NCBI RefSeq assembly: GCF_000143415.4
Contig: NW_003314268.1
Coordinates: forward strand, 902,692-966,691
Direction: 5' to 3'
Source: Selaginella moellendorffii
Lineage: Eukaryota; Streptophyta; Lycopodiopsida; Selaginellales; Selaginellaceae
Length of the DNA: 64,000 bases
The position numbers and the translations under genes are program-made. The notes below the pieces were generated by a model. That model did not search any database. It saw only the letters and a list, made by a program, of their open reading frames with translations, and was not told where the DNA came from. This document shows positions 19,620 to 31,194 of this stretch, in pieces. The number at the start of each line of letters is the position of its first letter. The stretch's first letter is position 1.

Positions 19620-22600
19620 ATGGGAAGGAAGAAGGAGAAGGCGATCTCTCCAGCGCCTAAGCGCCCTGGCGCGTCCTGGGGAGCTGGATCGCCAGCGTCC
19701 AAGCGCTCGGCATCGGCGAGGACGAGAGACGAAGGAATGGGGGATTTTGGAAGGTGTGTAGCCCTCGTTGTGTTGTATCTTCCAGGATTGCTTAAGGAGT
19801 TCTCGATTTTGTTCTAGGTACATGACGAACAAAGTGAGGAAGCTGGGAGAGCAGTTTCAAGCAGAGGCTTCGAATCCAGAGGCTCCCAGGTTTTGTCTTT
19901 CTTATTTTTTTCTATAGTTCTCTAGAACTTTAGCTTTGTCTAGAGGCAATGCCGATGAAAAATCGATAGAAGAGATCACGTCAAAGATTTTTGAAGGGAT
20001 TTCGATACATGTGAATGGCTTCACCATTCCTTCTCATCAGGTGCTCTCTCTGGATTTTATTTTTCTCTTTAGATGAGTTCTCATTGTCTTGGATTTCTTT
20101 GGTTTTGGCAGGAGTTGCGGACTCTGATGCTGAGACATGGTGGAAATTTTGAGAATTATTTTTCGAAAACACGGGTAACGCATATAATCTGCTCCAACCT
20201 TCCGCAAAGCAAGATCAAAGAATTCAGGTTTGGAAATCATCGGTTTATACTGACTGATATGTTACATTTTAGAACTCCAGGTCTTTTAGCAAAGGATTAC
20301 CAGTTCTGAAACCTGGTTGGATTGTGGATAGCATCGCGGTGGGAAAGCTTCTACCGTGTACGTTTTCTGACCATCTTGAATGGTTCTTAGTTTCGTTTTG
20401 TTGTTTGACAGGGGCGAGCTATCAGCTAGAGGCGATTTATTCGAATCAAAGTACTCTGTCTTCATTTTATGGAACCCTGAAGCTTCTTCAAGATGGAACG
20501 GAAAATGTTGAAGAGCAAGAACTTGTGGCAGAAGCGAAGGCAGACACTTCTCATCAGAATTTAGCCGGAGATGGTGCTGGAAAAGAAATCGAATACGATG
20601 AGCAAGATGAAGAGGGTGGTGCTGAAGAAGTAAATGTTGAAGACGGTCTTAGTGAGAACGAGTACATGGAACATCGCCGATCGCATTCAACACTAGATGA
20701 TCCCAATTTTGTGCAGAACTATTTTAAGGTCAGCACTGGAGTTTTTTTCACTTCCTATCGAACATTTCTTTGCAGTATTCCCGGTTGCATTTTATTGGAA
20801 CGTGGAGAAACAGATATCAAGCAACTGTACAGATGCAAAGAAGAGTGACACTTGATCCAGCTTTGGAGAAATCAATTATTCACGTGGACATGGTAATTGC
20901 TGGTGACATCTAGATGGGTTCAGTGACTGTTACGTTCACAGGATTGTTTCTTTGTTTCTGTCGTGACGAGGAATCGCCCGGAGTTAGATGGCAAGCCCGT
21001 CGGAGTGTGCCATTCGGACAGCTCCAAAGGAACTGGGGAAATCTCGTCGGCAAATTATGAAGCACGCACCTTTGGTATTCTTAGCTGCCATTTCCAATAT
21101 TTTCTGAACTGGTATTTTCAGGTGTGAAGGCAGGCATGTTCGTTAAAACTGCTAAAAAGTGTTGTCCAAATCTGGAAATTGTATCTTACGATTTCGAAGG
21201 TTATGAACAGGTACAACGCTATTTATCCTGCGCCTCAAATCCTGCTATGCTTGTAGGTTGCAGATAAGCTATATGAAATATTGCATCGACATAGTCCACT
21301 GGTACAGGTATGCTTTCTCCAAATTGGAGATGAACTAGTTTAATCGCTTTCAGCAGGCTATCAGTTGTGACGAGGCCTATCTTGACGTAAGTGGGATGGG
21401 TGATCCTGCTTCAATAGCATCTGCAATAAGGCGGGAAATTTTCGAGGCAACAAGGTGCACTGCAAGTGCAGGAATTTCTGCCAATATTCTACTGGCTCGA
21501 CTGGCGACCAAGAAAGCAAAACCGAACGGGCAGTTCCAGATACATCTCCAAGAGGTAATTACGTCTTTTATTTCGTAACATTCAGAGTTTTGCATTGGGC
21601 AGGCGGAGGAGTTCATGATGAACCTTCCAGTTGAGGAACTTCCCGGCGTTGGATGGGTACTGCGAGAAAAGTTGCACGCATTGAAGCTATTTACATGTTC
21701 GGATTTGCGGTTGTTGACAAGTGTAAGTTTGCTGTTCCTCTTGAAATTTCTCTTATCTCTACATTCAGGAAACTTTACGCAAGCATTTTGGCGCCAAAAC
21801 TGGGGAGACACTGTACAATCACGCTCGTGGTATTGACCACCGTAAAGTGCAGGCTCCGCAGGTTTGTTCATTTTTAACTTTTGAAATGAATTTATCTGCT
21901 ACTTTAGGAGAAAAAATCAATCGGAGCAGAGGTAAATTGGGGTGTTCGGTTTTCCACTCCGGCAGATGTAAGGTTTTATTTTTCTTAGTTTTTTCCTCTC
22001 AAAAGTAAGCATTACGCACTTTTATACAGGCTCAAAACTTCCTTGTTACTTTGAGTGAGGAAGTTGCATCTCGGTTAAGAAAAGCAGCAGTGCATGGGCG
22101 TACTTTTACAATGAAGGTATTGCATAGAGCTTCAAACCATCATTTTCTTTTCTTTTCTTTTTCCAGGTGAAAAAGCGAAAAACTGGAGCAGGCGAACCTG
22201 AGAAGTTCATGGGATGCGGCATTTGTGACAACATCAGCCGTTCTACCACAGTATTTTCTGTGCTCCAACTGGCTAAGTTTTAATGTGCGCTTTCGCAGCT
22301 CCCTTCTGGGACAAACTCGAGTGATGTCCTCTCGCGAATTTCTCGGCAGCTGTTTGGGTCGCTAAACCTTGGTAATTTGCATGAAGCTATTTCCGGAGAT
22401 CTTAATTTTCATTGCAGACGTACGTGATGTACGTGGAGTCGGCTTACAAGTTACAAGGCTTGAAGATTTATCCAATGAGCAAGGTAATATTAGTTTCTAA
22501 TAATTTTCGTCCAAAGTCTTTCAAATTTCAGGTGCTAAAGAGCAAACGCGTTTGGAGTCCTGGATTACTAATTCCCCTGACAAAAGATTGGAACAACGTA

Positions 22601-23507
22601 CTGACTCTAAACCAGGTGTGTACTTTCTGAAAGCATAAAACCACTCATAATACTTAACCAGATAGAAGCATAGAGCCTGAGCTCCCCCCCGCTTCTGAAA
22701 TCGATCCATGCTTCTTGGAATCACTTCCGCCAGAGCTATTTGATGAGCTTAACAACGCATACAAAGGCGCGCTTGCAAGTATAAAATTGTCAAAGGTTCG
22801 GGAAGGCGCCTGTTCAAAGACTGTACGTTTTGAGCTGATCTGTCTGTACTGCTAAAGTGAGTTTGCTTCTCCTTGAACAGGAAATAGAAGCTTCAAAAAT
22901 GGAGAATAACAGGTAACACTTTGTTGACAAAGAATGTGAGATAACATTCAAATATACAGGAATTTGTTTCAGTGTGAACAAGACAGCACTGAATCTGATT
23001 CAAATCTTGGCAAAGCCGGAGACAAGAAAAATAGCGACGTGTTCGACGTCTGGGATACCTTGTCCCATTTCCAGACAAGCGAATCAAAGATGCTGCGGGA
23101 TATGCACGACATTTATACGAGCGTAGACAGTCCGAAGCACTTGTCTCAAGTTTTGGTGGTTCTAAATGCTACGTCTCACTGCGATGAAGCCGACTCTGAC
23201 GATTCCATCAGCATATGCTCCAAGTTTATAAGTCAGTATCTTCTGGCAATCCTCTATAGCGATCTAGAAGAGGTGTCGGCGGTCATCCGGCTTCTCAAAA
23301 GGTAAGTTCCTTCTTTTCTTTTGTATGTTGTTCATATGTCACTCCTGAACAGGCTCGCAACGAAATCGGATGGTTGGAATCGTGTTTGTGCTTGCGTATT
23401 GCCCACGACTCAGGTGCGCATTTGTAAGCTTTCTTCATTGTTGCACGACTATATGTTTTTCTTCCTGGTAGGACCAAGTCTTACAACTTTATGGCGGCTA
23501 CCTGTAA
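19620..23507 (+). CDS. REV1: DNA repair protein REV1 (Y-family polymerase)
   Basis: Twenty-four exons splice to 899 residues: 19620-19753, 19818-19889, 19944-20040, 20112-20227, 20281-20357, 20412-20728, 20776-20892, 20942-21074, 21122-21210, 21257-21307, 21357-21554, 21603-21722, 21769-21861, 21908-21967, 22030-22116, 22167-22250, 22299-22371, 22418-22483, 22532-22615, 22662-22822, 22881-22912, 22960-23301, 23353-23413, 23472-23507. REV1 is a nuclear dCMP transferase and scaffold for translesion synthesis. A BRCT domain covers about 84-165 (THIICSNLP, KPGWIVDSI). The polymerase domain has VDMDCFF with D309/D311 and SCDEAYLD with D406-E407, plus the helix-hairpin ELPGVGWVL. One ubiquitin-binding-like motif is at about 703-720 (IDPCFLESLPPELF). 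The C-terminal domain that binds other polymerases ends in LQLYGGYL. It is shorter than the Arabidopsis protein (about 1100), mainly in linkers. Confidence 0.95.
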
Positions 23508-23595
23508 CGATCGAGGCTTTCGAAGTACAAGCTAACACTAATAACTCCCGGACGCTCAGCCACAAAGTCGTCTCAGCGGAATTCTATACATTTTC

Positions 23596-24986
23596 TTACT
23601 GATGCCTCGTAAGAACATCTTTTAAAATTTGCTCCAGCCTTGGCAAGTGAAGCCTTATGTTCTGGCCATCGAGGTAAATTCTCTTCCGCTCCGTCCATCC
23701 CTTCGCGGTGACCTCATCCGGATTGACTATCACAGTGTGATTGAGACCAAACTCGTCGCTCAAGGTACTCTCCGAAGGTAAAATCTGGTATCCCACGTAG
23801 TTTAACCCGGCTTTTTCTGCAGGTCTCCCAAAGCATGTCTCGGCTGGCCCGTTGAGTCCGAATGGTATAATCTGGATCAAGGTGGAACCGGGACGCATAA
23901 ACAAAAAGTGTGTCAGAGCGGCCCCGTGAACACCAATGAGAACATCTGCCGAATGGAGGAGCGAGTAAATTTCCGAGAGCCGAGTGTTAAAATTGGGAGC
24001 AAACGTGTGAACTTCGTAGCCCAGCTTCTCCGCGAGCGCGATGGTCTCGTTTCTGTTGACGATCACTCTGCTGGTTTCCCGGTTGACGAGGACAAGCATC
24101 GGCTTCGTCTTTGGCAACACAACTTGGCCTGGATTGAGAGCGATATCGAGTAAGTTTTGGAAGCTCCTCATTGATGTTCCTGCTAATCCCTCTTCTATCA
24201 GCAGGTCGCCGTGGATTCTCAGACCAACTATGACTTTCGGAAAGCAGTGAACGAGCTGCTCGCGGTCGAAATCCACCACGGGGTAGTGCGTGAGGTGCTT
24301 GAGAATTGGGGCGTATTTTCCGGGCCACCAGTGCTTGAACTGGAGGACCATGAACACGACCTCGCCTTTAAACCTCTGTGCGGTGATGAAGAGCGGAACG
24401 AGACCATCGTTGAAGTCGTGGAAAATACTTCCGGTGTAACCCCCTGTGGAGAATATCACTGCCGGGACCGAGTGCCTCACATCACAAGCCATTTGCTTCG
24501 ACTTCGGTAAGCTCACCATGTTTACTTCTCCGATGGTTTTCATCATCTTTTCCCATTTCCTTGTGTAAGGCCGGATCTTCGCCAGGACATTTGAATGCGC
24601 GCTTTGGTTGGCAGACGTCAGTGCGACTGTCAAGTTGCTGCCTTTCACTCGGACATCCCCCTGCAGGCTGCAGATACTCGTGCTAGGGTGCGAGAAATCG
24701 CAAGAGACGCTCTCTCTCGAGGCGAGCCCCTGCAAAGGCACCTGGACGACTTCAATTGCAATCCTCCACCGGGAAAAGCTGGGGGAAAACTTACAATACA
24801 GTCGGAGTTGGCGAGGATGACAGTTGCGAGGACTACAAAGGAAGCAGAGCAGGAGCCGAGCAGGACACACGTTGCAACGATGTTGTGGATCTTGGTCATC
24901 TTCTTGGGTATGATCTTGTTCTTCCAGAGATTGAGCCAGTGATGAATCCAGTGCAAATTCACTTCGAGCTTGCAGGCCTTGGCCAT
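23596..24986 (-). CDS. GT61-family glycosyltransferase
   Basis: Two exons (24795-24986 and 23596-24729) give 441 residues. It is a type II Golgi-type protein: a basic N-terminus is followed by a membrane anchor at about residues 36-58. The lumenal part has the family pattern: CDFSHPSTSICSLQGDVR, then GGYTGSIFHDFNDGLVPLF, GLRIHGDLLIEEG, LVNRETSRVIVNRNE, ADVLIGVHGAALTHFLFMRPG and a WTERKRIYLDGQNIR tail. GT61 enzymes add xylose or arabinose to xylan or to N-glycans in the plant Golgi; which sugar is used here cannot be told. The frame would stay open across the 65-nt intron, but joining exon 1 in its own frame supplies the expected anchor. The gene is convergent with REV1, stops 88 bp apart. Confidence 0.88.
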
Positions 24987-25707
24987 GTTTCCTCGCGCTG
25001 CTGCGCTGCCAGTGCCGCTTGCGAACAGCTGCTCCACTAAAGAGTTTCAAAAGAGAAAATTTTATGTGGCTACAGCAGATTCTGAAGCGACTCGCTACCG
25101 ACTTGGCTGTCGATTAGTCCTCGCATGGAGGGACCATTGTGTGAGCTACGTGGAGCTCCATTTTCGGTAATAGTTTTCTCTCTCGCGCACTCTTGATACT
25201 AACAAAACCTCGCCACAGGAATACAAGAGCGGTAGCTACCGAGTCCACTTCAAGTTTGGTAAGTTTGTCACTCACGATCTTTGTGTAGTTGTCAACGTTT
25301 CACTTGTTAAATCGGTGAGCTACAGGAGAGAGCTGCGAGGAAAAATCATTGCTGGAGGTTCTCAAAGGCTTGATTGTCTTCTCTCTTTTCCTCCTTTAAT
25401 AATTCTTTCTTTTTCACAGGAACTACGCATGGGGCGAGTGGTGGTGGGCGTGTATAAACTTTGACATCAGTGTTGTGTGGTGGAATGCCTTGCAAAGTTC
25501 CAATCATGCTACCGACACACAAGTGCTTTGCTTTATCATCGCTAGCGTCAGCTATGCCAAGGTATGTGCACTGTTTTATTTCATTTTGGCTCTCTAATAA
25601 GAATCTTATTAGCTGTATATGTGACAATGGCGATCAAGTTAACCTACTGAGAATCTTAAGAAGGCAACCACTTCTATAATTGAGTTCCTTTTTGTCTAAT
25701 AGGCCAA
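24987..25707. other. Spacer with possible 5' UTR exons of the lectin ORF
   Basis: About 720 bp between divergent genes. Splice-like signals on the plus strand (acceptors before 25220, 25326 and 25421, donor after 25560, and 'tttgtctaatag' ending at 25702) suggest a spliced leader reaching the lectin start at 25708. Short frames on both strands at 25346-25627 show no recognised domain and are not called. Confidence 0.4.
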
Positions 25708-26610
25708 ATGATGTTGAGAGCACTGGTTTTTTATGTGATAATAGTCGGGATCAAAGCATCTATAGTGGACAAGGGAGAACAAGGTTTATTTGTAAGAGAA
25801 ACTTTGGACTCAATTGTAAATGCCATATACGCTTTAATTGATGGTATTGGAACAGGGCCTATACAAAGAGGTCAAAATGCAGAAACAAGCATTATAATTG
25901 ACGATCTCGAGCATGGAGAATTAGAGGTTGGGATTATGGTATGGATTTACAGTTACACTGAGAATAACTTTGCATTATGTTCAGCTAATCCTAGTAAACA
26001 TCTAGATGATGGTGATGCAGTAAGGGAAGAATTGAGAGATTTATTAGATCATTATACACAACATATTTATAGTTATAGTGCATCTTTTATTACGATTGTC
26101 ACTGAAAATTATGCTTTCCAATACATTGTGAGAAATTACTATAGTAGACATACACTAACTTATATTTATGACTATAAAAACATTTTATATGGCAAACAAG
26201 ATTGTTATATATATTCAAGTACATTAATAAGTGGCTATTTTGACATGCCTCACCAATATTTATTAATGTCACATTTTCTTGTTTCTCCTAATCGTAAAGC
26301 ACATCTTTATTTACATTCAAATTGTTATTTGGTATTATATATTGGCAATAATGAAGCGTGGTGGATTAAAAAGGAAAATATTAACTGTGTTTTAAGATTG
26401 CAAGCAGATGGAAATTTGGTATTATATTCAAATATTAATGTGGTTGTTTGGTCCCCTAATAAGTATTGCATACCCCAACCTAATTGCTATAAAAATACAT
26501 ATTTAAGTTTACAGGAAGATTGCAATTTAGTTTTATATACATCTCATAATAAAGTATTGTCTAAAACTCCCTCAATTGAGCCTCTGTGGGATTCTAAAAC
26601 TAGGTGCTAA
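25708..26610 (+). CDS. Putative secreted protein with bulb-type (GNA-like) lectin domain
   Basis: One open frame of 300 residues in strikingly AT-rich DNA. The N-terminus MMLRALVFYVIIVGIKASI looks like a signal peptide. Residues about 30-165 form a region I do not recognise, rich in Tyr, Ile, Asp and Glu. The last 120 residues carry three lectin-type repeats with the mannose-binding pattern QxDxNxVxY: LHSNCYLVLY (degenerate), LQADGNLVLY (good) and LQEDCNLVLY (good). Such domains bind mannose and are common in plant and fungal defence lectins. An acceptor-like signal ends 5 bases before the ATG, so an upstream untranslated exon is likely. The base composition differs sharply from the GC-richer genes around it, which could mean recent gain, relaxed constraint or a transferred gene. 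Function is not claimed beyond sugar binding. Confidence 0.6.
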   Translation: MMLRALVFYVIIVGIKASIVDKGEQGLFVRETLDSIVNAIYALIDGIGTGPIQRGQNAETSIIIDDLEHGELEVGIMVWIYSYTENNFALCSANPSKHLDDGDAVREELRDLLDHYTQHIYSYSASFITIVTENYAFQYIVRNYYSRHTLTYIYDYKNILYGKQDCYIYSSTLISGYFDMPHQYLLMSHFLVSPNRKAHLYLHSNCYLVLYIGNNEAWWIKKENINCVLRLQADGNLVLYSNINVVVWSPNKYCIPQPNCYKNTYLSLQEDCNLVLYTSHNKVLSKTPSIEPLWDSKTRC

Positions 26611-26662
26611 ATTGAAACTTTTTACATTTCTTAATTTTTCACGTCCAAATAAAAATAAGATA

Positions 26663-29079
26663 TTATTTCCAGCTTAATAATCCAAATCTAGAGTTTTGGT
26701 AGTCAAGCACAATTAAACACGTCTTTAGCAACCGGCCACACAAGAGACCAGCCGTGTATTGGGAGACATCCAGATTCCCAACCTTGTACCTCAAGAATAA
26801 GGCCTCCAGATTCTCGAAAACGAACCCTCCAAATTCAAGAGTTTGGATCTCTCCAGTGCCAGCCTGCGTACGTACGTGAAGACTAGAGAAATACGTGAAA
26901 ACTTAAGAGCTCTTACCACAAGGCCTCCACCTCCACTGCTTGATTCCTTCACACTTCCACATTGCAAGCGCTCATCAATGCCTGGAAAATACTCTCGTGC
27001 TGCTCTTGCGTGGAGAATTACATCGGCTCCGCCAGCACCAGTGTCCAGTAGAAGTAGAACTTGACGGCCGTTGATTTTCGCTGGTACGTAAGGCAGGTTG
27101 TCCAGAAGAATCATCTCCTGAAAAACTTTACGTGCTTAGCTCGCATGTTTTCTCCATGATAGCAATGCAAAACATACCTGCCATTGTAGATTACTTGAGG
27201 GTACGTATGATGCCGGATCGAAAACGCACAGCAAGCCTTTGCTCACGGACATCTGTAGATGGATTTAAGAAACACAATGACCACAAACGACAAAATAAAA
27301 AAGGAAGGAAGATACATGCCTCAATGACGCAGTGGAAGAAAAGGTCGAAGCCGCAAACTCCAACAATCGCTTCGGCTGTTTCTCCGACGCCTCGGGCCGA
27401 AGTTTCAATGTAGATGGGGTTCACAATCTTCAAGCCACCTATCTGGAATTGTTTTCCTCTCACAAACCTGCTTCTTACCTGAGATGAAATGAAATTCAGT
27501 ATGATAATGAAAGGACCCGACCGTGTCTCTTACCCGAGTTTCAACACCTAGCAAATGAACTTCTCCAAATCCTTCCATGCCAAGTTCTCTTGTCTAGAAA
27601 AGTTTGTGAGAGCTTATCAAAAGAGTTCAATCCTCAAAAACAAAATCTTTCATACCTTGTTAGCGTCGATCATAAGCCCACTGGCCCCTGTGTCCAAGAG
27701 GAAGTATCTGAAACCAGGACCACATTGAAATTAATAATCCATGCAAAGAAAAGGCATACTACCCAATATCCTGACCATCAACAAGTGGTCGAACCAAGCA
27801 GTGCCCACTTTCACATCCAAAGAGCTGCAAAACAACCAAAGTTTCCAATGAAGAGCTGTGGTTGTCAAAGAGAGAGCTTGCTAACCTTGACATTAGGAGA
27901 CACCCCAGCGTCAAATTCTGCATGAGGATACACGCCGTCTCGAGGTAAGAAACGCGACGAAGGCAGTGCAAACACGGAACTATCTTCATTACTTCCAACT
28001 TTCGAACACGAGACGAAAATGGAATCGATAGAACCTGAGCTGGTGACATGGGCAACCGACAGAGGAACTTGGCACTTGCACTCAGGCTAGAAATGGCACC
28101 ACATTAGTATCGTAGAATCCCAAACGAAGACGAGCAAAAAAGAGAGAGAAACCTCTAAAGTTTGCCAGTCCGAGTAGCCCCACGACTCTATTTCTCCGCA
28201 GACTTTAGCAACCAGCCGCGAAGGTAGAAAGGAGACACTGTCCACAACCACACTGGCCACCACCTAAGATCATAGGACCTGCAAAGTTAAGTAATTCATA
28301 CTCCTCCTCTTCAAAGAAAGAAAGACACACGACTTGCCTTGTCAAACTCCTTTATCTTCACATCCAAAATTTGCATGCGAGGATTCACAGCAACCGGCAA
28401 GTCCCCAGCGTCGGTCCTGTGCTTGATGCTTAGTTTTTCCTGTCCTTCCGCCGTGAGCCAGTAGCCATTGCGGATCCAAGCGGTGAGCAAACAAAGCTAC
28501 ACAAGGTCATACTTACATCGTAAGTTGATAGAGCGTGAAAAGACAAGAAGAAAACTAACCTCGAGGCTATCAAGCTGGAGTTTCGTCACTCGACCAGCAA
28601 AATCAGCGTACCAAGTGTTTCTTCCATCGTGAGCCCATTCCACAGTGAAATGCTCGCCTTTAAATCTCTCATGGAAGCGACCATCCGCGCACCAAGTAAA
28701 TTTGTAGTCGCCTTTCATATCCATAAACCATTGCTTCCCTACGTGAAAGAAAAATCGCTTTAGCCCAACCTTTGAGAATGAGAAGCCAAAATCCCGACAA
28801 AGAAAGAGCGCAAATTCTAGCGAAAACATCGAACGAACCTGTCATTGTGATGAATTTATCAGCGCATTCGCCCTCCACATTCTCAATCCCTAGAGCGTCC
28901 CTCATTCTTTCGATGCACTCCTCCACAGGGACCAAAATCCTCGCCGCCGCAGCGCAGAAGCCGCGAATCTCTCTCCTCCTGCTGCTGCGATGGCGATGGC
29001 CACAGCAAAACAAATCCCTCGCTCGCATTGCGCGCTCTCCCCTGGGATCAAACACACCGCTCGCGCAGACCATCGCCAT
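26663..29079 (-). CDS. Two-lobed retropepsin-like aspartic protease family protein
   Basis: Twelve exons (28839-29079, 28560-28738, 28338-28496, 28153-28263, 27886-28086, 27763-27824, 27656-27707, 27534-27593, 27320-27478, 27178-27252, 26917-27117, 26663-26863) give 566 residues in one frame. The N-terminal 300 residues, likely starting with a targeting region rich in Arg, contain FMDMKGDYKFTW and AGRVTKLQLDSLE but no named domain. Two retropepsin-type catalytic motifs follow: YFLLDTGASG with D323 and LLLLDTGAGGADV with D458. Each is followed by a glycine-rich strand region (GVCGFDLF; AGLLCGRLL) as in active-site lobes. The protein could fold as an intramolecular dimer of two lobes. Two introns have GC donors (28337 and 27319). 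Substrate and location are unknown. Decayed pieces of this gene recur at about 32400-33270. Confidence 0.78.
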
Positions 29080-29299
29080 GGAGCGATGGACGGCACAGAT
29101 GCTATCTAGGGCTAAATCCAGAGCCGTCCGATGACGATTTTGGCGCTCCTTTATCCTTGAGGTTTTATATTGACTTTCATTGACTTAGGTTGACTGACTT
29201 GCACTGACGTTTTGAGCTCTTCGACACTCTTTCTTCCCAAGATCATGCGTGGTCTTTTGCGGCAATTGCCAAAAGTCCTCCGGCAAAAAAGATCTCGTC

Positions 29300-30979
29300 T
29301 CACTGGGATTGTGCTTCTTTTCGCTCCAGGAGCGCCTTCCTCTTTGCGTTGAGCGCGCTCCTCACGATCAGCGCGTCGTTTAACATCCCCGCCGCAGTGA
29401 AGACGCTGGCGAGAACCACGTACGGACCATCGTCCCGCGGTGACACCCACATCAGCCTCTCGCCCGACCGCACCGCTCGCTCCGTGTCGCGGTGCACCTC
29501 GCACGCTGCCAGCAGTGTCGACCACGCCACCGGATTGGGCACAAACGGCATCGCCTCGATCAGATCCTCGGCGAGATCCAGCCGCCCAGTCCGACACAGA
29601 AGCGTGATCACGCAGTGGTAGTGATCGCTCACCGGTCTGATGCTAAAGTCGGAGGACATGGAGACGAAGTGTGAGAGGCAGTCTTCTACCATTCCCGTGT
29701 GGCTGCAAGCGGCAAGAACACTCGTGTAGGCAATCTCGTTTGGTCGTACGCCATCCAAGCTCATGCTTTGGAAGAGATCGACGCAGCGGGAGTTATGCCC
29801 GGACTGGGCATACGCTGTCACCAAAACGTTCCAGGACGCCGTGTTTCTCTCTGGCATATCTGTGAAGAACTCCTTGGCTTCGATTTCGAGACCACTCTGT
29901 GCGTATGAAGCCACCATTGCGTTCATTGAGACAACGTTTTTGGATGGGATTTTGTTAAAAAGTGCTATAGCATCTTGGATATGCCCGTGTTGGGCATATC
30001 CTCCTACCATTGCGTTCCACGAAACCACATCTCTCTGGTCCATCTTATCAAATACGTTTTTAGCTTCTTCAATATCCTCGCATTGTAAAAACGCTGTGAG
30101 GATTGAGTTCCAGGCCACCACGTCCCACTGTGGCATTCTCTCAAACATTCCATTGGCTTCAAAGATATGCGCAGCTTGAGCATACGCCGCAAGCATTGTC
30201 GTCCACACCACAATGTCTCTCTTTGGCATCTGCCCAAACAGGACATTCGCTTCGTCAATCTGCCCATTTTGCGCATGCCCCTGGATCATGCTCGTCCAAA
30301 GCAGCAAGGACTTCTCTGGAGCCTCATCAAACAGCGCTCTTGCCTCCTTGCTCTTGTTACCCTGTGCGTTGAGAGCTTCGACCGCAACCGCCCACGACAC
30401 CAAATCACACTGAGGCATTCTCTTAAAAACATCCAAAGCCTTGTCGAAATGCCAAGACTGGGTATACGCTGCTATCATGCTGTTGTAGGCGATCACATCT
30501 CTCTCCGGCATCGCGAGAAACATGAGTTCCATCTCGTCAAAGTGGCCGTGATGGCCTAGAGCACGAAACATAGTCGCCCAAGCCACTAAGTCCCAGCACG
30601 GAAACCTCGCAAACACCTCTCGGGCGTTTTCCAGATTGCGCCTCTCGGCATTTGCTTGCAAAAATGAAGTCCAAGCAATTACATCTTTCACTGGCATTTG
30701 ATCAAAAAACCATTTGGCTCTCTGGAGTCTCCCATGCTGTGCGTGGGCTTTAAAGATAGTTGTCCATGAGACCACGTCCTTGCTCGGTATGGACGCAAAT
30801 AGGGCATCAGCCTTAGAAAGATGCCCGGCTCGGGCATATCCCGCGAGGATAATGTTCCATGAGGCTGTGTTTTTGTTGACAACGGAATTAAGAAAATGCT
30901 GGGCTTCATCTAATTTTCCAGCGCTTACAAGCCTCTTAATCACAGCATTTGGTGATACATTGCAGGTGCTCCTTAGCAT
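29300..30979 (-). CDS. PLS-class pentatricopeptide repeat protein with E motifs
   Basis: A single-exon frame of 559 residues with about 14 tandem PPR units of roughly 31 residues, for example KNTASWNIILAGYARAGHLS, KDVVSWTTIFKAHAQHGRLQ and RDVVSWNAMVGGYAQHGHIQ. The C-terminal part holds longer repeats (GVRPNEIAYTSVLAACSHTG) and an E-type region (PVAWSTLLAACEVHRDTERA). No DYW domain follows, so any deaminase would have to act in trans. PPR proteins bind organelle RNA one base per repeat; PLS-E proteins usually specify C-to-U editing sites, and editing is very heavy in Selaginella organelles. The start ATG begins MLRSTCNVSPN; a targeting peptide is not obvious. The repeat signature is typical of lycophyte PPRs. 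Confidence 0.9.
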   Translation of the reverse strand: MLRSTCNVSPNAVIKRLVSAGKLDEAQHFLNSVVNKNTASWNIILAGYARAGHLSKADALFASIPSKDVVSWTTIFKAHAQHGRLQRAKWFFDQMPVKDVIAWTSFLQANAERRNLENAREVFARFPCWDLVAWATMFRALGHHGHFDEMELMFLAMPERDVIAYNSMIAAYTQSWHFDKALDVFKRMPQCDLVSWAVAVEALNAQGNKSKEARALFDEAPEKSLLLWTSMIQGHAQNGQIDEANVLFGQMPKRDIVVWTTMLAAYAQAAHIFEANGMFERMPQWDVVAWNSILTAFLQCEDIEEAKNVFDKMDQRDVVSWNAMVGGYAQHGHIQDAIALFNKIPSKNVVSMNAMVASYAQSGLEIEAKEFFTDMPERNTASWNVLVTAYAQSGHNSRCVDLFQSMSLDGVRPNEIAYTSVLAACSHTGMVEDCLSHFVSMSSDFSIRPVSDHYHCVITLLCRTGRLDLAEDLIEAMPFVPNPVAWSTLLAACEVHRDTERAVRSGERLMWVSPRDDGPYVVLASVFTAAGMLNDALIVRSALNAKRKALLERKEAQSQ

Positions 30980-31194
30980 GCTTTTGAAAATGCCATGTCT
31001 ATATGCTATTAATTAAACTAACTTATTCAGTTTTAAAGATTTAAAATTAAAGTCTGGATTAAAAGCAAGGTTAGAAGAAAACCAAGCAATATCTGGCATG
31101 AGAATCCATTTTCAAGTATGACCTGAGAATCCATTGGCTTGCCTACGTAATATATCACTCACGGAATCTCTCTAAGTCCCTACAAGACATATCA

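Noticed and set aside
25346-25627. Minus-strand frame ending near the lectin 5' region
   Set aside because: Looks protein-like in part but has no family match and conflicts with plus-strand splice signals of the lectin leader.
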